DNA of 64,000 nucleotides from Rickettsiales bacterium. Lineage in GTDB: Bacteria > Pseudomonadota > Alphaproteobacteria > Rickettsiales > UBA8987. Shown piece after piece: positions 44,064 through 53,401 of the stretch (position 1 is its first letter; each line of letters starts with the position of its first letter). The notes under the pieces are model-generated. The model was not told the origin of the DNA. It searched no databases and saw only the letters and a program-made list of their open reading frames with translations. The DNA lies in contig JAHDCD010000005.1 of NCBI GenBank assembly GCA_020630095.1, positions 1 through 64,000 of the forward strand, in the 5' to 3' direction. Both the position numbers and the translations under genes were made by a program.

Positions 44064-45092
44064 CTAATTTACTTGAGCCTCAAGTGATTTTGAAGTTTCA
44101 ATCCAGCTCTTAGCTTCTTCTAATGTTGGAACAGGCTGTTCAATAGGCGAAGTATCATTTAGCTTGTCTAGTTTTTCTACTAGAACTACAGCCTCAAAAT
44201 CTTTCAAGTAATTAACATTAAGAACGCCAGCATCGTATAATAGTTCGGCTTCTTGCTTATCAATTGCTGGAATACGTAGTAAGTCAGCCATGCCAATCCA
44301 AGAGTTGATAACTGAGATATTAATATTCATGTGCTCAGATAATTCTTCGCGTTTTTCTAAAGATGTGCCACCGAAGCGAAGTAGGTCAGCTGTTGTTGAA
44401 ATGCCTTTTTCGCGTAATGCATTACCGAATGCTTTACCTATACCTTCAATTTCTTCAATTTCATATTCTAAGTCAGGGTCGTAAGCAGATACAGTTGGTG
44501 CAGAAATTTCATTTAAATCATCAGTAAAATCAGATTTAATATCCTTAATCTCCTCTACTTCTTTAGTTGCCTCATCTTCAAGATCATCAAATTTTTCTTC
44601 AAAACCATCGGATAAATTAAAGTTAGAGTCTTCTTTTTCTAGGTCGATAGTTTCAGTTTTAACTTCGGGTAATTCTTCTTTAAAATCTTCTACTGCATCA
44701 TTTACAAAATTGTTTTCTGAAGATTCAATTTTATTTTCAATTTCAGCTTCTCTAGCAAATGCATCTGAAGATGAAGCCGCCACACCTGCTGCGGCACCAG
44801 CACCCGCTGCTGCAAAATTGCTATAATTGTTTTTTGATCCTTCGTCTTTTGCTTGATTAAGCTCGGCTTCTAGGCGTAATTTATCTTTTTCTAGCCTTTC
44901 ATTAAGAGCGTCGTACTCGCCAATAATTTTTTGGTATTCAGCGTTTTCAGTTTCTAATTCGTTTAATCTGCCATTATCTTCCACGGGTACTGTGCGTGAG
45001 CCGAAGCGTCCGCGCATTAACCAGCCTATAATAAAGCCGACTACGACAGCGATTAGAATGAATAAAAATATTTCAATGAATAATGCTAACAT
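44064..45092 (-). CDS. membrane-anchored DUF4332 (HhH-like) protein
   Basis: A 342-aa protein. One N-terminal membrane helix (about 4-25) is followed by a coiled-coil and a long acidic linker (to about 205), then a helix-hairpin-helix type DUF4332 domain (EIEEIEGIGKAFGNALREKG, then ISTTADLLRFGG and LEKREELSEHM). The Ala-rich stretch AAAGAGAAAGVAASSSDAFA sits in the linker. The membrane anchor with a DNA-binding-like domain suggests tethering, but this is inference. It is one nucleotide from the next gene on the same strand. Confidence 0.75.
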   Translation of the reverse strand: MLALFIEIFLFILIAVVVGFIIGWLMRGRFGSRTVPVEDNGRLNELETENAEYQKIIGEYDALNERLEKDKLRLEAELNQAKDEGSKNNYSNFAAAGAGAAAGVAASSSDAFAREAEIENKIESSENNFVNDAVEDFKEELPEVKTETIDLEKEDSNFNLSDGFEEKFDDLEDEATKEVEEIKDIKSDFTDDLNEISAPTVSAYDPDLEYEIEEIEGIGKAFGNALREKGISTTADLLRFGGTSLEKREELSEHMNINISVINSWIGMADLLRIPAIDKQEAELLYDAGVLNVNYLKDFEAVVLVEKLDKLNDTSPIEQPVPTLEEAKSWIETSKSLEAQVN

Positions 45093-45093
45093 A

Positions 45094-45639
45094 TTATTTA
45101 ACTCTCAAATTTGGTTCGTAATTATGAACTCTGTATAAGTTTTTTCTGACTAACTTATCTAAAAAATCTAGCTTTTCTTTTGTTTTGAAGTCCGCATCGA
45201 TAAAAATTCGGTTATTTTCAATTCTAATTGAGCCTTCATTAATGTATTTTGCTGCTACTGATGCAACAGATATTAAACGATAGTGATTTTCATCGCGATT
45301 AGTTGAAACTTTAACAGCGCTTGTATCAGCCCTTTTACCAGTTAGGTTACTGATATGGTTAGCGATAGTATCTCTCATCTCATCAGATGCAAGATATCCA
45401 TTAATATTAATATTACGCTTACTTATAAAGATGTTTAATCTAGCTAAGCTACTTAAAGTTTGGCTGCTCTTAAGCGTATTATTCTTAACCGTCTTTGTTT
45501 TAGGATAAGATCTACTATTTTTAGCTACCTTATGGTCAGGGCTGTACATTAGCCATGCAAGATAACTTATAATAATAGTTGCGGTTAGGATGAGAATAAG
45601 GCTCATCTTTTTAAATATGTTTCTAAATGCTTGTCTCAC
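45094..45639 (-). CDS. membrane-anchored protein, BON/OmpA-like weak similarity
   Basis: A 181-aa protein with one N-terminal membrane helix (about 12-31) and a short Lys/Ser-rich stretch. The external part contains alternating beta-type segments (NIFISKRNININGYLASDEM, RIENNRIFIDADF) that vaguely recall BON domains. I do not assign a family. It overlaps functionally with the DUF4332 gene as a two-gene unit. Confidence 0.6.
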   Translation of the reverse strand: MRQAFRNIFKKMSLILILTATIIISYLAWLMYSPDHKVAKNSRSYPKTKTVKNNTLKSSQTLSSLARLNIFISKRNININGYLASDEMRDTIANHISNLTGKRADTSAVKVSTNRDENHYRLISVASVAAKYINEGSIRIENNRIFIDADFKTKEKLDFLDKLVRKNLYRVHNYEPNLRVK

Positions 45640-45747
45640 TGTCCATACAGGTTTAACTACTCAGTTATGTAGTCTAGATATAAAAAGTTAATAATCCTTT
45701 AACAAAAAGTAGAAAAATTGCACTAATATTACTATATTTTATAATAT

Positions 45748-48078
45748 ATGGCTGAATCTGAATCAAAAAACACGTTACTTCCCGTTATTCCTCTTAGAGA
45801 TATTGTGGTATTTCCTAATATGGTGGTGCCGTTATTTGTAGGGCGTGACAAATCTATTAATGCGCTAGAAGAGGCAGTTCGTAAGAATATACCGGTAATT
45901 GTAGTTACGCAGAAGAATCCTAAATTAGATAACCCTGCTACAGATGATTTCTTTCCAACGGCAACTTTAGCTAATGTTATGCAATTGTTAAGATTGCCAG
46001 ATAATACCGTTAAAGTTTTAGCAGAAATTAAGAGTAGAGTAAATTTAGAAGTTATATTTGAGGATAATGATTATTTATCTGCCTCATATAAGGTTCTTCG
46101 TAATAAGCCTTATGAGGCTGAAGAGATTAAGCCTAAAGTAGCTGCACTTATTAAAGCCTTTGATGAGTATGTTAAGCTTAATAATAGAATCCCGCAGGAG
46201 ATAATTGGCCATATTGCTAAATTGCCATACCCTTCTGATATTGCGGATTCCATTGCATCTAACATTGTATTAACGCATGAAGAAAAGCATGGCTTGCTTA
46301 AGGAAATAGATATTCATAAGCGCGTGCAGGAGTTACTTGGTTTTGTTGAGCGCGAAATATTTTCATTATCTGCGGAGCATAATATCCGCTCAAAAGTTAA
46401 AGAGCAGATTGAGGAAAATAATAAAAAATATTATTTGCGCGAGCAGATGAAAATCTTAAAGCGTGAGCTTGGTGAAGAGGCCGATAATGAAGCGCATGAT
46501 GATGAGGTTTTAAAATTAAAAGATAAAGCTAAGAAGCTTAAATTTACTAAAGATGCTAAGGAGTTATTTGGCACTGAAATTAAGAAGCTTAGCTCGATGA
46601 GTATGCATGGTCAGGAAGCATCTATTATTCGTACGTTCCTTGATTTCTTAACTGACTTACCTTGGGGTAAGAACTCGCGCGTTAATAAAGATTTAGCAAA
46701 GGCCGAATCTATTTTAGATAAACAACATTCGGGCTTAAAGAAAGTTAAGGAGCGCGTGATAGAGCATCTAGCGGTGCAGAATAAAACGGGTTCACTTAAA
46801 GGGCCTATATTATGTTTGGTTGGCCCTCCGGGGGTTGGTAAAACATCTTTGGCGAAAAGCATTGCTGAGGCTTGTAAGCGTGAGTATCAGCGCATTGCGT
46901 TAGGCGGTGTGCGTGATGAAGCGGAAGTGCGTGGGCATAGACGAACTTATTTGGGTGCAATGCCGGGGAAGATAATTAAGGCTATATCTAAGGCGAAAGT
47001 TTCTAACCCACTAATATTATTAGATGAAATTGATAAGATGGGTTTTGACCAGCGCGGTGATCCAGCATCTGCATTGCTTGAGGTTTTAGACCCTGAGCAA
47101 AATAAGGATTTCCAAGATCATTATTTAGAAACAGGCTATGACCTTTCTAACGTGATGTTCATTACTACCGCGAACTCGTTAAATATTCCATCAGCGCTTC
47201 GTGATAGGTTAGAGATTATTCAGCTTTCAGGTTATACGGAAGATGAAAAAGTTGAAATAGCTACGACTCATTTAATACCGAAACAACTAAAAGAACATGG
47301 CTTAAAGGGCGATGATATTGAAATTTCTGAGAAGGTTCTGCGTGAAACAATTCAGAAATATACGCGTGAATCTGGTGTACGTAATTTGGAAAGGCAAATT
47401 GGTACATTAATGCGTAAGGTTGTAACCGAAATTGTTAAAGGTGACTCTAAGAAGGTGAGTTTGAAGGTATCTGACTTAGCAGATTACTTAGGTGTGCCGA
47501 AGTTTGAATATAGTTCTAAAGACACCGAAGCGCGTGTTGGTATTACTAATGGGCTTGCGTATATGGAGTCTGGCGGTGATTTATTGCCTATTGAAGCTGC
47601 GGTTATTAAAGCAGGTTCTGGTAAAATTGCGCATACTGGTAAGTTGGGCGATGTTATGCAGGAATCAGCGCAAGTGGCTTGGAGTTTTGTGCGTTCAAGG
47701 GCTGATGAGTTTGGCATAAAAGAAGATGATTTTAGGAAGAATGATATTCATATCCATGTGCCTGAGGGCGCTACTCCTAAAGATGGGCCTTCGGCGGGTA
47801 TTGCGTTATCGGTATCAATAGTTTCAGCACTTACTGGTAAAAAGGTGCGTAATGATGTTGCTATGACAGGTGAAATTTCGCTTCGTGGTGCGGTGTTACC
47901 TATTGGCGGCTTGAAGGAGAAATTATTAGCTGCTTTGCGTGGTGATATTAAAACTGTAATTATTCCTAAAAAGAATGAAAAGGATTTAGCTGAGTTACCT
48001 AAGAATGTAACGGAAGGTTTAGAAATCATTCTAGCTGAAAAGTTTGATGAAGTAATTGCTAACGCAATTGTGGATTAG
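45748..48078 (+). CDS. lon: ATP-dependent protease Lon
   Basis: A 776-aa protein. N-terminal substrate domain (LPVIPLRDIVVFPNMVVPLF), AAA+ module with Walker A GPPGVGKTSLAKS and Walker B ILLDEIDKMG, and a C-terminal protease domain with the catalytic Ser in PKDGPSAGIA and Lys in LPIGGLKEKLLAA. Full length. It degrades misfolded and regulatory proteins, including CcrM in the CtrA system of Caulobacter. No clpX or hupB is adjacent within the window. Downstream is the gene-free stretch 48079-48785. Confidence 0.96.
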   Translation: MAESESKNTLLPVIPLRDIVVFPNMVVPLFVGRDKSINALEEAVRKNIPVIVVTQKNPKLDNPATDDFFPTATLANVMQLLRLPDNTVKVLAEIKSRVNLEVIFEDNDYLSASYKVLRNKPYEAEEIKPKVAALIKAFDEYVKLNNRIPQEIIGHIAKLPYPSDIADSIASNIVLTHEEKHGLLKEIDIHKRVQELLGFVEREIFSLSAEHNIRSKVKEQIEENNKKYYLREQMKILKRELGEEADNEAHDDEVLKLKDKAKKLKFTKDAKELFGTEIKKLSSMSMHGQEASIIRTFLDFLTDLPWGKNSRVNKDLAKAESILDKQHSGLKKVKERVIEHLAVQNKTGSLKGPILCLVGPPGVGKTSLAKSIAEACKREYQRIALGGVRDEAEVRGHRRTYLGAMPGKIIKAISKAKVSNPLILLDEIDKMGFDQRGDPASALLEVLDPEQNKDFQDHYLETGYDLSNVMFITTANSLNIPSALRDRLEIIQLSGYTEDEKVEIATTHLIPKQLKEHGLKGDDIEISEKVLRETIQKYTRESGVRNLERQIGTLMRKVVTEIVKGDSKKVSLKVSDLADYLGVPKFEYSSKDTEARVGITNGLAYMESGGDLLPIEAAVIKAGSGKIAHTGKLGDVMQESAQVAWSFVRSRADEFGIKEDDFRKNDIHIHVPEGATPKDGPSAGIALSVSIVSALTGKKVRNDVAMTGEISLRGAVLPIGGLKEKLLAALRGDIKTVIIPKKNEKDLAELPKNVTEGLEIILAEKFDEVIANAIVD

Positions 48079-48102
48079 TGGGTTAGAAGGATAGTAATAT
48101 TT

Positions 48103-48228
48103 CGTCATTGCGAGGAGCGTTAGCGACGTGGCAATCCATTACATGAGTTATATTTTATTAATGTTCTTTAAGAATATTACTAGAACACGAAGTGATAGAT
48201 GGATTGCTTTGCTTCGCTCGCAATGACG
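48103..48228. repeat. GTCATTGCGAG palindrome, copy C
   Basis: Inverted arms CGTCATTGCGAG / CTCGCAATGACG, and inside the GGCAATCCAT and ATGGATTGC blocks. It starts 24 bp after the lon stop. Confidence 0.85.
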
Positions 48229-48232
48229 GATT

Positions 48233-48440
48233 TTCCAGAATATAGAAAATTTAGAAATCCTAAAAATCTCTAAAAAATAATATTTTTGCCACTTATTTTA
48301 GAAAGATCCTTATATTTCAATGGCTATAAGAAAATTTCTATTAGAAAATGCTTTAAAAAACGTTAAAAAAGTGGCGTTTTTTGCCCAAAAATGACGATTT
48401 TTTGATTAATTTTGCATGTATAATTCTCAGATTCACGATG
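48233..48440 (+). repeat. degenerate intergenic repeat, copy 2 (uninterrupted)
   Basis: The most complete copy. In order: TTCCAGAATATAGAA (48233-48247), AAAAAATAATATTTTT, ATCCTTATATTTCAATGG (48306-48323), AAAAAACGTT, GACGATTTTTTG, then CAGATTCACGATGTT (about 48428-48442) with no palindrome between. The other copies carry a palindrome ahead of the last block. Confidence 0.65.
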
Positions 48441-48470
48441 TTATAGCAAGTTAAGTTGAGATTTTTGTTG

Positions 48471-48540
48471 TGTCATCCCCGCGAAAGCGGGGATCTCGGG
48501 AAGCGACCGAAGGGAGATTCCCGCTATGCTAAGAATGACA
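48471..48540. repeat. GTCATCCCCGC hairpin element
   Basis: The outer arms TGTCAT/ATGACA enclose the hairpin ATCCCCGC-GAAA-GCGGGGAT and a second stem CGGGAA/TTCCCG. A related element lies at 49594-49660. Short palindromes with GAAA-type loops like these are common in bacterial intergenic DNA. Confidence 0.6.
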
Positions 48541-48658
48541 AAATTTGTGGTAGCCTTAACTTTAACTTGGTTCAACAGTAAACCTAAGTTTATAATCGGG
48601 AAGGTGGTTATTTAGGTTCGTGTTATTCAACTGTAAAAGAGCGGAACTTATAATATAT

Positions 48659-48782
48659 GTCATTGCGAGTGCAGCGAAGCAATCCATCTATTGTATTATG
48701 TTCTGTAATTATTCTTTCAGAGCAATATTGAAGCATAAGCCATATAATGGATTGCTTCGTCGTTTTACTCCTCGCAATGACG
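48659..48782. repeat. GTCATTGCGAG palindrome, copy D
   Basis: Arms GTCATTGCGAG / CTCGCAATGAC, with GAAGCAATCCAT and TGGATTGCTTC within. It ends 3 bp before the tolQ stop codon and could terminate tolQ. Confidence 0.85.
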
Positions 48783-48785
48783 AAT

Positions 48786-49547
48786 TTAACTCTTAACGTA
48801 ATTGTCGAAGTTGGTGCGTAGCATATGCTCGGAGATGTCTTCTAATTCCATTTGGAAATTATTAATTTTAGAATTAATGCGGTTGTATAGAATTACTGCT
48901 GGAATTGCGGCTATTAGGCCAATAGCTGTTGCAAATAATGCTTCGGCGATACCAGGGGCAACAATTTCAATGCCACTTCCCTTTGAAACGGCGATTGAAC
49001 GGAATGAATTCATAATACCCCATACTGTTCCGAATAGACCAATAAATGGTGCGGCAGATGCGGTAGTTGCTAAGAAGTTTAGTCCGCCTTCGGCTTTATC
49101 AAGCGTTCTGTTAATAATGCGGTTTAGGTCTGCGGAGATAATATCTTTCTTTTCCTTTAGGCTTATGGCTTTGTCGATTAGTAGATCGTAACGTTCTTCG
49201 AATACGTTATACATGCGCGCTATTGGATGGTTTGGCGTGTGGAAATCACTTTCGGTAATGTTTAATGAAAGTGGATTTAGTGAGCTTAAGATACTGCGCG
49301 AGATTTTTTTATCTGAACGTAAATACCAGAAGTAGAAATATTTTTCAAAAGCGATTGCCCATGAGATTATTGAGCATAGTACAAGGATGAAAATCACGCT
49401 TTGTACTACGATGTCCGCGTTTAGGAATAGGTGAGAAATAGATAGTGAGTCGAATTCTGCGCCAGCTTGTGGTAAAGCTACTTCGCGTAGTTCGCCATCT
49501 GTAGCTGAAATATTAGCTGTATCTACTGCTTGTACTTCTCTTGTCAT
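48786..49547 (-). CDS. tolQ: TolQ/ExbB-family proton channel protein
   Basis: A 253-aa protein with three predicted helices (about 47-68, 160-180, 200-222). The conserved MotA/TolQ/ExbB segment lies near the C terminus: FLATTASAAPFIGLFGTVWG and ATAIGLIAAIPAVILYNRI. It powers TolA or TonB at the inner membrane. Neither tolR nor tolA nor tolB is adjacent, so the Tol system is split here. The extended N-terminal part (about 45 residues before the first helix) is longer than in E. coli TolQ. The proximity of a palindrome may help mRNA termination. Confidence 0.88.
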   Translation of the reverse strand: MTREVQAVDTANISATDGELREVALPQAGAEFDSLSISHLFLNADIVVQSVIFILVLCSIISWAIAFEKYFYFWYLRSDKKISRSILSSLNPLSLNITESDFHTPNHPIARMYNVFEERYDLLIDKAISLKEKKDIISADLNRIINRTLDKAEGGLNFLATTASAAPFIGLFGTVWGIMNSFRSIAVSKGSGIEIVAPGIAEALFATAIGLIAAIPAVILYNRINSKINNFQMELEDISEHMLRTNFDNYVKS

Positions 49548-49556
49548 AGTGATTTA

Positions 49557-49577
49557 GGCATAAGGCATAAGGCATAA
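49557..49577. repeat. tandem GGCATAA repeat
   Basis: Three tandem copies of GGCATAA lie just upstream of tolQ. Two copies occur at 30851-30864 upstream of nfeD. Repeat number could vary between strains, but no function is apparent. Confidence 0.6.
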
Positions 49578-49593
49578 GGGAGCAAGGGTAAAT

Positions 49594-49660
49594 TGTCATT
49601 CGAAGCGAGGCGGGAATCGTATTCAGTTAACAAGGAGACCCCTGCCTTCGCAGGGGTGAC
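49594..49660. repeat. GTCATTC hairpin element
   Basis: The hairpin ACCCCTGC-CTTC-GCAGGGGT (49638-49657) closes an element whose other end starts TGTCATTCGAAG. It resembles 48471-48540 in inverted order. It lies between tolQ and asd. Confidence 0.55.
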
Positions 49661-49668
49661 TTGGTTAG

Positions 49669-50691
49669 TTAGATAATGCCTTTGATGATTAGCTCTTCAG
49701 CGATTTGGATGGTATTAAGGGCTGCGCCTTTGCGGATATTATCTGCTACACACCATAGGTTTAGGCCGTTTTCAATTGAAGCATCTTTACGGATACGGCT
49801 TACGTATACAGCATCTTCACCAGTTACTTCGGCTGGGGTCATGTAGCCGCCATCTTCGCGCCTGTCCATTACATGTACGCCTTCAAAATTATCTAAACAT
49901 TCAAAGATATCATCTTCTTCAAATGGTTTTTCTAGCTCTAAGTTTAGTGATAAACCATGACCTACGAAGCTTGGTAAGCGTACGCATGTTGCTGAAACTG
50001 GAATGTCCGCTTCTAGGATTTTCTTAGTTTCAACGATCATTTTCCACTCTTCTTTGGTATTGCCGTCTTCTTTAAATACGTCAATATGAGGGATGCAATT
50101 GAATGCGATACGTTTCGTGAATTTACTATTTTCAATGCGGTCTGCGCCTTGGTAGTAAGCTTTTGTTTGGTCGTATAATTCGTCCATAGCTTCTTTACCT
50201 GCGCCAGAAACTGATTGGTAAGTTGAAGTTACAACGCGTTTAATGCCGAATTTTTCATGGATTGGCTTTAGTGCCATAACCATTTGGATAGTTGAGCAGT
50301 TAGGGTTAGCGATAATTTTGCTTTGTAAATTATCAAGTGCGTTTGGATTTACTTCTGGAACTACTAGGGCTTTGTCTTCGTCCATTCTGTAGTATGAAGC
50401 GTTATCAACGCAGTATGCGCCAGCTTCAGCGAATTTTGGTAAGTATAGTTCAGAAACGGCTGAACCGCCAGATGCTAGTACTATATCAACTGAGCCATAA
50501 TCGAATGTGGCGATATCTAGAACTTTTAGTTTTTCATCACCGAATTGTACTTCTTTACCGGCACTTCTAGAAGATGCTAAAGGGTATAGGTTGGCGATTG
50601 GGAATTTGCGCTCATCTAAGATGTCAAGCAGAACTCTGCCTACGTTACCTGTTGCACCTGCAATTGCGATATTATATTTTTTATTAGTCAT
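49669..50691 (-). CDS. asd: aspartate-semialdehyde dehydrogenase
   Basis: A 340-aa enzyme for the common step to lysine, threonine, methionine and diaminopimelate. N-terminal GxxGxxG (AIAGATGNVGR) and the active-site Cys132 in IIANPNCSTIQM, with a later His-containing RLPSFVGHG. I chose the ATG at 50691, because the reading upstream (PRSLRSLA) is simply the translated arm of palindrome E. The start codon itself lies within that palindrome, which probably affects translation. Confidence 0.93.
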   Translation of the reverse strand: MTNKKYNIAIAGATGNVGRVLLDILDERKFPIANLYPLASSRSAGKEVQFGDEKLKVLDIATFDYGSVDIVLASGGSAVSELYLPKFAEAGAYCVDNASYYRMDEDKALVVPEVNPNALDNLQSKIIANPNCSTIQMVMALKPIHEKFGIKRVVTSTYQSVSGAGKEAMDELYDQTKAYYQGADRIENSKFTKRIAFNCIPHIDVFKEDGNTKEEWKMIVETKKILEADIPVSATCVRLPSFVGHGLSLNLELEKPFEEDDIFECLDNFEGVHVMDRREDGGYMTPAEVTGEDAVYVSRIRKDASIENGLNLWCVADNIRKGAALNTIQIAEELIIKGII

Positions 50692-50836
50692 TGCGAGCGA
50701 CCGTAGGGAGCGCGGCAATCCAGGGATCTTAATTTTTAGAAAGATCTTGTTATGGATTCGCCGATCAAGTCGGCGAATGACGGCGATTTTTAGTCGCCTA
50801 CTGGATTGCTTCGTCGCTTCGCTCCTCGCAATGACG
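50687..50836. repeat. GTCATTGCGAG palindrome, copy E, overlapping the asd start
   Basis: The left arm includes the asd start codon (50689-50691) and the right arm ends 9 bp before the fabH stop. Inside lies a further hairpin with loop TCAAG and 9-bp arms ATTCGCCGA/TCGGCGAAT (50756-50778). Confidence 0.85.
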
Positions 50837-50844
50837 AAACTACA

Positions 50845-51783
50845 TTAAAATCTAAATACCATAGAAGCCCATGTTAGGCCGCCACCGAAGGCCTGAGAGC
50901 ATACTAAATCACCTTCTTTAAGTCTACCGTCTTTTTTAGCGACATCCATAGCTAGTGGTATAGAGGCTGCAGAGGTGTTACCATGCAAGTGGACTGTAGA
51001 AATTAACTTTTCTAATGGCACGTTTAGCTTGTCGGCTACTGCGTGTAATATTCTAATATTTGCTTGATGAGGGATAACCCAGTCGATATCATCTTTTGTA
51101 AAGCCAGACATTTCTAGTACTTCTGCTGAAGCGCGGCTCATTTCTGTAACGGCATTTTTAAAGATTTCTCTGCCACCCATGTGTAAGAATTCGCCTTCAC
51201 CACGTTCTGCGTATAGTAATTCACGGGTTGAGCCATCCGCGTATAATTTATGTGAAATAATTCCTCTATCGCCAGAATCTTCATAGCGTAGAATTGCAGC
51301 ACCTGCACCATCGCCGAATAGAACGCAAGTGGATCTATCGCTCCAGTCTACTATTTTTGAAACTTGGTCTGCGCCGATAACTAGAGCTGTTTTATATGTG
51401 CCAGATTTTAAGAAGTTGTCCGCTGTTGCGCATGCGTACAAAAAGCCAGAGCAAGCTGCTTGAAGGTCAAATGATGGAACTTTTATGCCTAACTCTCTGC
51501 CAACTTGAGTAGCGCAAGATGGAAACCATTCATCCGTTGTTGATGTACCCATTACAATAATATCAATTTCAGATGCATCAATGCCAGCATCAGCTAATGC
51601 GTTTCTTGCGGCACTTGCACCCATGGTTGAGGTGCGTAAGTCTTTTTCAGCAATATGACGTTGTTTAATGCCGGTGCGTTCGGTTATCCATTCGTCAGAT
51701 GTTTCAACGATTTTTGATAAATCTTCGTTGGTTAATATCTTTTCTGGCAAATAAGAGCCGACTCCTTTTATTACAGATCTCAT
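50845..51783 (-). CDS. fabH: beta-ketoacyl-ACP synthase III
   Basis: A 312-aa thiolase-fold enzyme that starts fatty acid synthesis from acetyl-CoA and malonyl-ACP. The triad is Cys111 (QAACSGFLYA), His239 (IPHQANIRI) and Asn269 (HGNTSAAS). It lies 4 nt after plsX and is the third gene of the conserved rpmF-plsX-fabH operon. Confidence 0.96.
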   Translation of the reverse strand: MRSVIKGVGSYLPEKILTNEDLSKIVETSDEWITERTGIKQRHIAEKDLRTSTMGASAARNALADAGIDASEIDIIVMGTSTTDEWFPSCATQVGRELGIKVPSFDLQAACSGFLYACATADNFLKSGTYKTALVIGADQVSKIVDWSDRSTCVLFGDGAGAAILRYEDSGDRGIISHKLYADGSTRELLYAERGEGEFLHMGGREIFKNAVTEMSRASAEVLEMSGFTKDDIDWVIPHQANIRILHAVADKLNVPLEKLISTVHLHGNTSAASIPLAMDVAKKDGRLKEGDLVCSQAFGGGLTWASMVFRF

Positions 51784-51787
51784 GGAA

Positions 51788-52816
51788 TTAATTTATAATT
51801 AGTTTGCTGATAGAGTCATTAATTTTTCTGGAAGCTAGTTTTATGGCAACGCGAAGGGCGTTTTCATAGGCTATTCTATCTGCTGAACCGTGGGATTTTA
51901 TTACAATGCCGTTAAGACCAAGTAGCATTGCGCCGTTATATTTGCGTGGGTCAGTTTCGGATTTTAAATGTTTTAAAGCGGGCTTCATAAACAGATAGCC
52001 TATTTTAGCTAAGATAGAGCTGGAGAAGGCGCGTTTTAACATTTTTGTATATACTACTGCTGTGCCTTCAACGGCTTTAAGAGCAATATTACCACTGAAG
52101 CCGTCGGTAACTATTACATCTGTTCCGCCTTTGCCGATAGCGTCTGCTTCTACGAAGCCGTTATAATTTATGTTCCTATCTTCAGAAAGTAGGCGGGCGG
52201 CATCTTTAACGGCTGGGTTGCCTTTTGTATCTTCAGAGCCAATATTTAGTAAGCCTGTTTTAAGATTTTCGCGTTCTAAAATAATTTCAGCAAATACGTT
52301 ACCCATTATGCCGAAATGGTGCAGATGCCCCGCTTCGCAGTTAACGTTTGCACCAAGGTCTAGCATTATTATAGGTTCTTTAACTGTTGGCATCACGGAT
52401 GTTAGTGCTGCTCTAGATATGCCTTCTAGTGTGCGCAAGATAATTGTTGAAAGGGCTACTAATGCGCCGGTATTTCCTGCGGATATTATGGTATCTGCTT
52501 TGCCTTCCTTAACGGCTTTTATGGCTTCTGCCATTGAAGAGTTCTTGCCATTTTTTAAGGCTTCACGGGGTTTATCAGTTGGTTTTATGAATTCTTCGAC
52601 ATGAATAAATTCATATCTTTCCTTCATATCCTCTAATTGTTCTAGGTGAGGCTTAACAAAACGTTGATTGCCATAAATAAGGAAGCTTACGTTGGCGATG
52701 TTTTTGCATCTGTGAACGCCAGCAAGAATTTCTTCAGGGGCATTATCGCCACCCATAGCATCTACCGCAATGGTAATTGGCTCATGATCAGGAATGTTTG
52801 ATGCAAAATGGGTCAT
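51788..52816 (-). CDS. plsX: phosphate acyltransferase PlsX
   Basis: A 342-aa enzyme that makes acyl-phosphate from acyl-ACP for phospholipid synthesis. The reading contains ITIAVDAMGGDNAPEEIL near its N terminus, and the DLGANVNC, GNTGALVAL and GFSGNIALK blocks. I chose the ATG at 52816 (MTHFASNIPDHEP). The upstream frame up to 52888 starts only with TTG and adds an atypical leader. Confidence 0.93.
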   Translation of the reverse strand: MTHFASNIPDHEPITIAVDAMGGDNAPEEILAGVHRCKNIANVSFLIYGNQRFVKPHLEQLEDMKERYEFIHVEEFIKPTDKPREALKNGKNSSMAEAIKAVKEGKADTIISAGNTGALVALSTIILRTLEGISRAALTSVMPTVKEPIIMLDLGANVNCEAGHLHHFGIMGNVFAEIILERENLKTGLLNIGSEDTKGNPAVKDAARLLSEDRNINYNGFVEADAIGKGGTDVIVTDGFSGNIALKAVEGTAVVYTKMLKRAFSSSILAKIGYLFMKPALKHLKSETDPRKYNGAMLLGLNGIVIKSHGSADRIAYENALRVAIKLASRKINDSISKLIIN

Positions 52817-52954
52817 TAACGCTCTATATTTTGGTTGATAACTTTGCTTTCCTGCGAACTCACAAATGCTCATGTACCATTTGTACAATCCGCTTTGCTC
52901 GCCTTGAAAAGCTTGTTCTAAAACAAAATATAGAACGTTAAGGCGTTAAGGGAA

Positions 52955-53182
52955 TTATAAAGTTTCTGCTTTAGTTTCAGAAGAACCTTCTTTTAAAGTT
53001 TCTAATTCTTCAGCTGTGTAGAATACTTTTTTGCCATTATAATAGCCAGACTTAGTCATAGTGTGCGAAAGAGTTTGCTCACCTGTATCTGGGTTTGTAG
53101 ATAATGGACGCGCAGTTAAAGCGTGGTCGGCACGTCTCATGTTGCGTTTTGATTTTGATGTTTTCTTCTTAGGAACTGCCAT
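52955..53182 (-). CDS. rpmF: 50S ribosomal protein L32
   Basis: A 75-aa basic ribosomal protein. MAVPKKKTSKSKRNMRRADH is typical of L32. The C terminus has an extra acidic tail (ELETLKEGSSETKAETL) longer than in many species. It leads the rpmF-plsX-fabH operon. A 16-bp inverted repeat lies about 50-110 bp upstream. An SD (GGAG) precedes the ATG. Confidence 0.95.
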   Translation of the reverse strand: MAVPKKKTSKSKRNMRRADHALTARPLSTNPDTGEQTLSHTMTKSGYYNGKKVFYTAEELETLKEGSSETKAETL

Positions 53183-53234
53183 TATATATTCTCCTGCGGT
53201 TTTTCAAATTATAATTTTGCTGCTTTTTTGCTGC

Positions 53235-53292
53235 AAATTCAGAAACCCTTCTTGAAATAGCACCACTATTACTGCGAAGGGTTTCTGAATTT
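53235..53292. repeat. perfect 16-bp inverted repeat upstream of rpmF
   Basis: Arms AAATTCAGAAACCCTT (53235-53250) and its exact complement (53277-53292) are separated by 26 nt. It stands between the divergent rpmF and bamE genes. It could be a regulator binding site or an attenuator in the rpmF leader. Confidence 0.6.
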
Positions 53293-53401
53293 TCGCTAAA
53301 AAACCATCTAAAATTCTACAATTTAAAAAACCTTGTAGAATATAAATACCAACTTATTTCTGTCTTGATATAAGTGAACAAGTCTTATAACTATTTACGA
53401 C

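Larger units (their letters stand above)
48079..48785. other. 707-bp gene-free stretch of repeats
   Basis: It contains GTCATTGCGAG palindrome C (48103-48228), degenerate repeat copy 2 (48233-48440), a 70-nt GTCATCCCCGC hairpin element (48471-48540) and palindrome D (48659-48782). No coding sequence or recognised RNA gene is seen. Between 48541 and 48658 there is only unassigned AT-rich DNA. Confidence 0.8.

Noticed and set aside
48103-48782. CRISPR array suggested by repeated GTCATTGCGAG motifs
   Set aside because: The copies are inverted pairs about 125 bp apart, with unequal internal sequence and no regular spacer pattern; no cas gene is near.
48079-48785. Possible ncRNA or small gene in the lon-tolQ gap
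   Set aside because: The gap is explained by two palindromes, a degenerate repeat and a small hairpin element; no conserved RNA fold or ORF with SD was seen.
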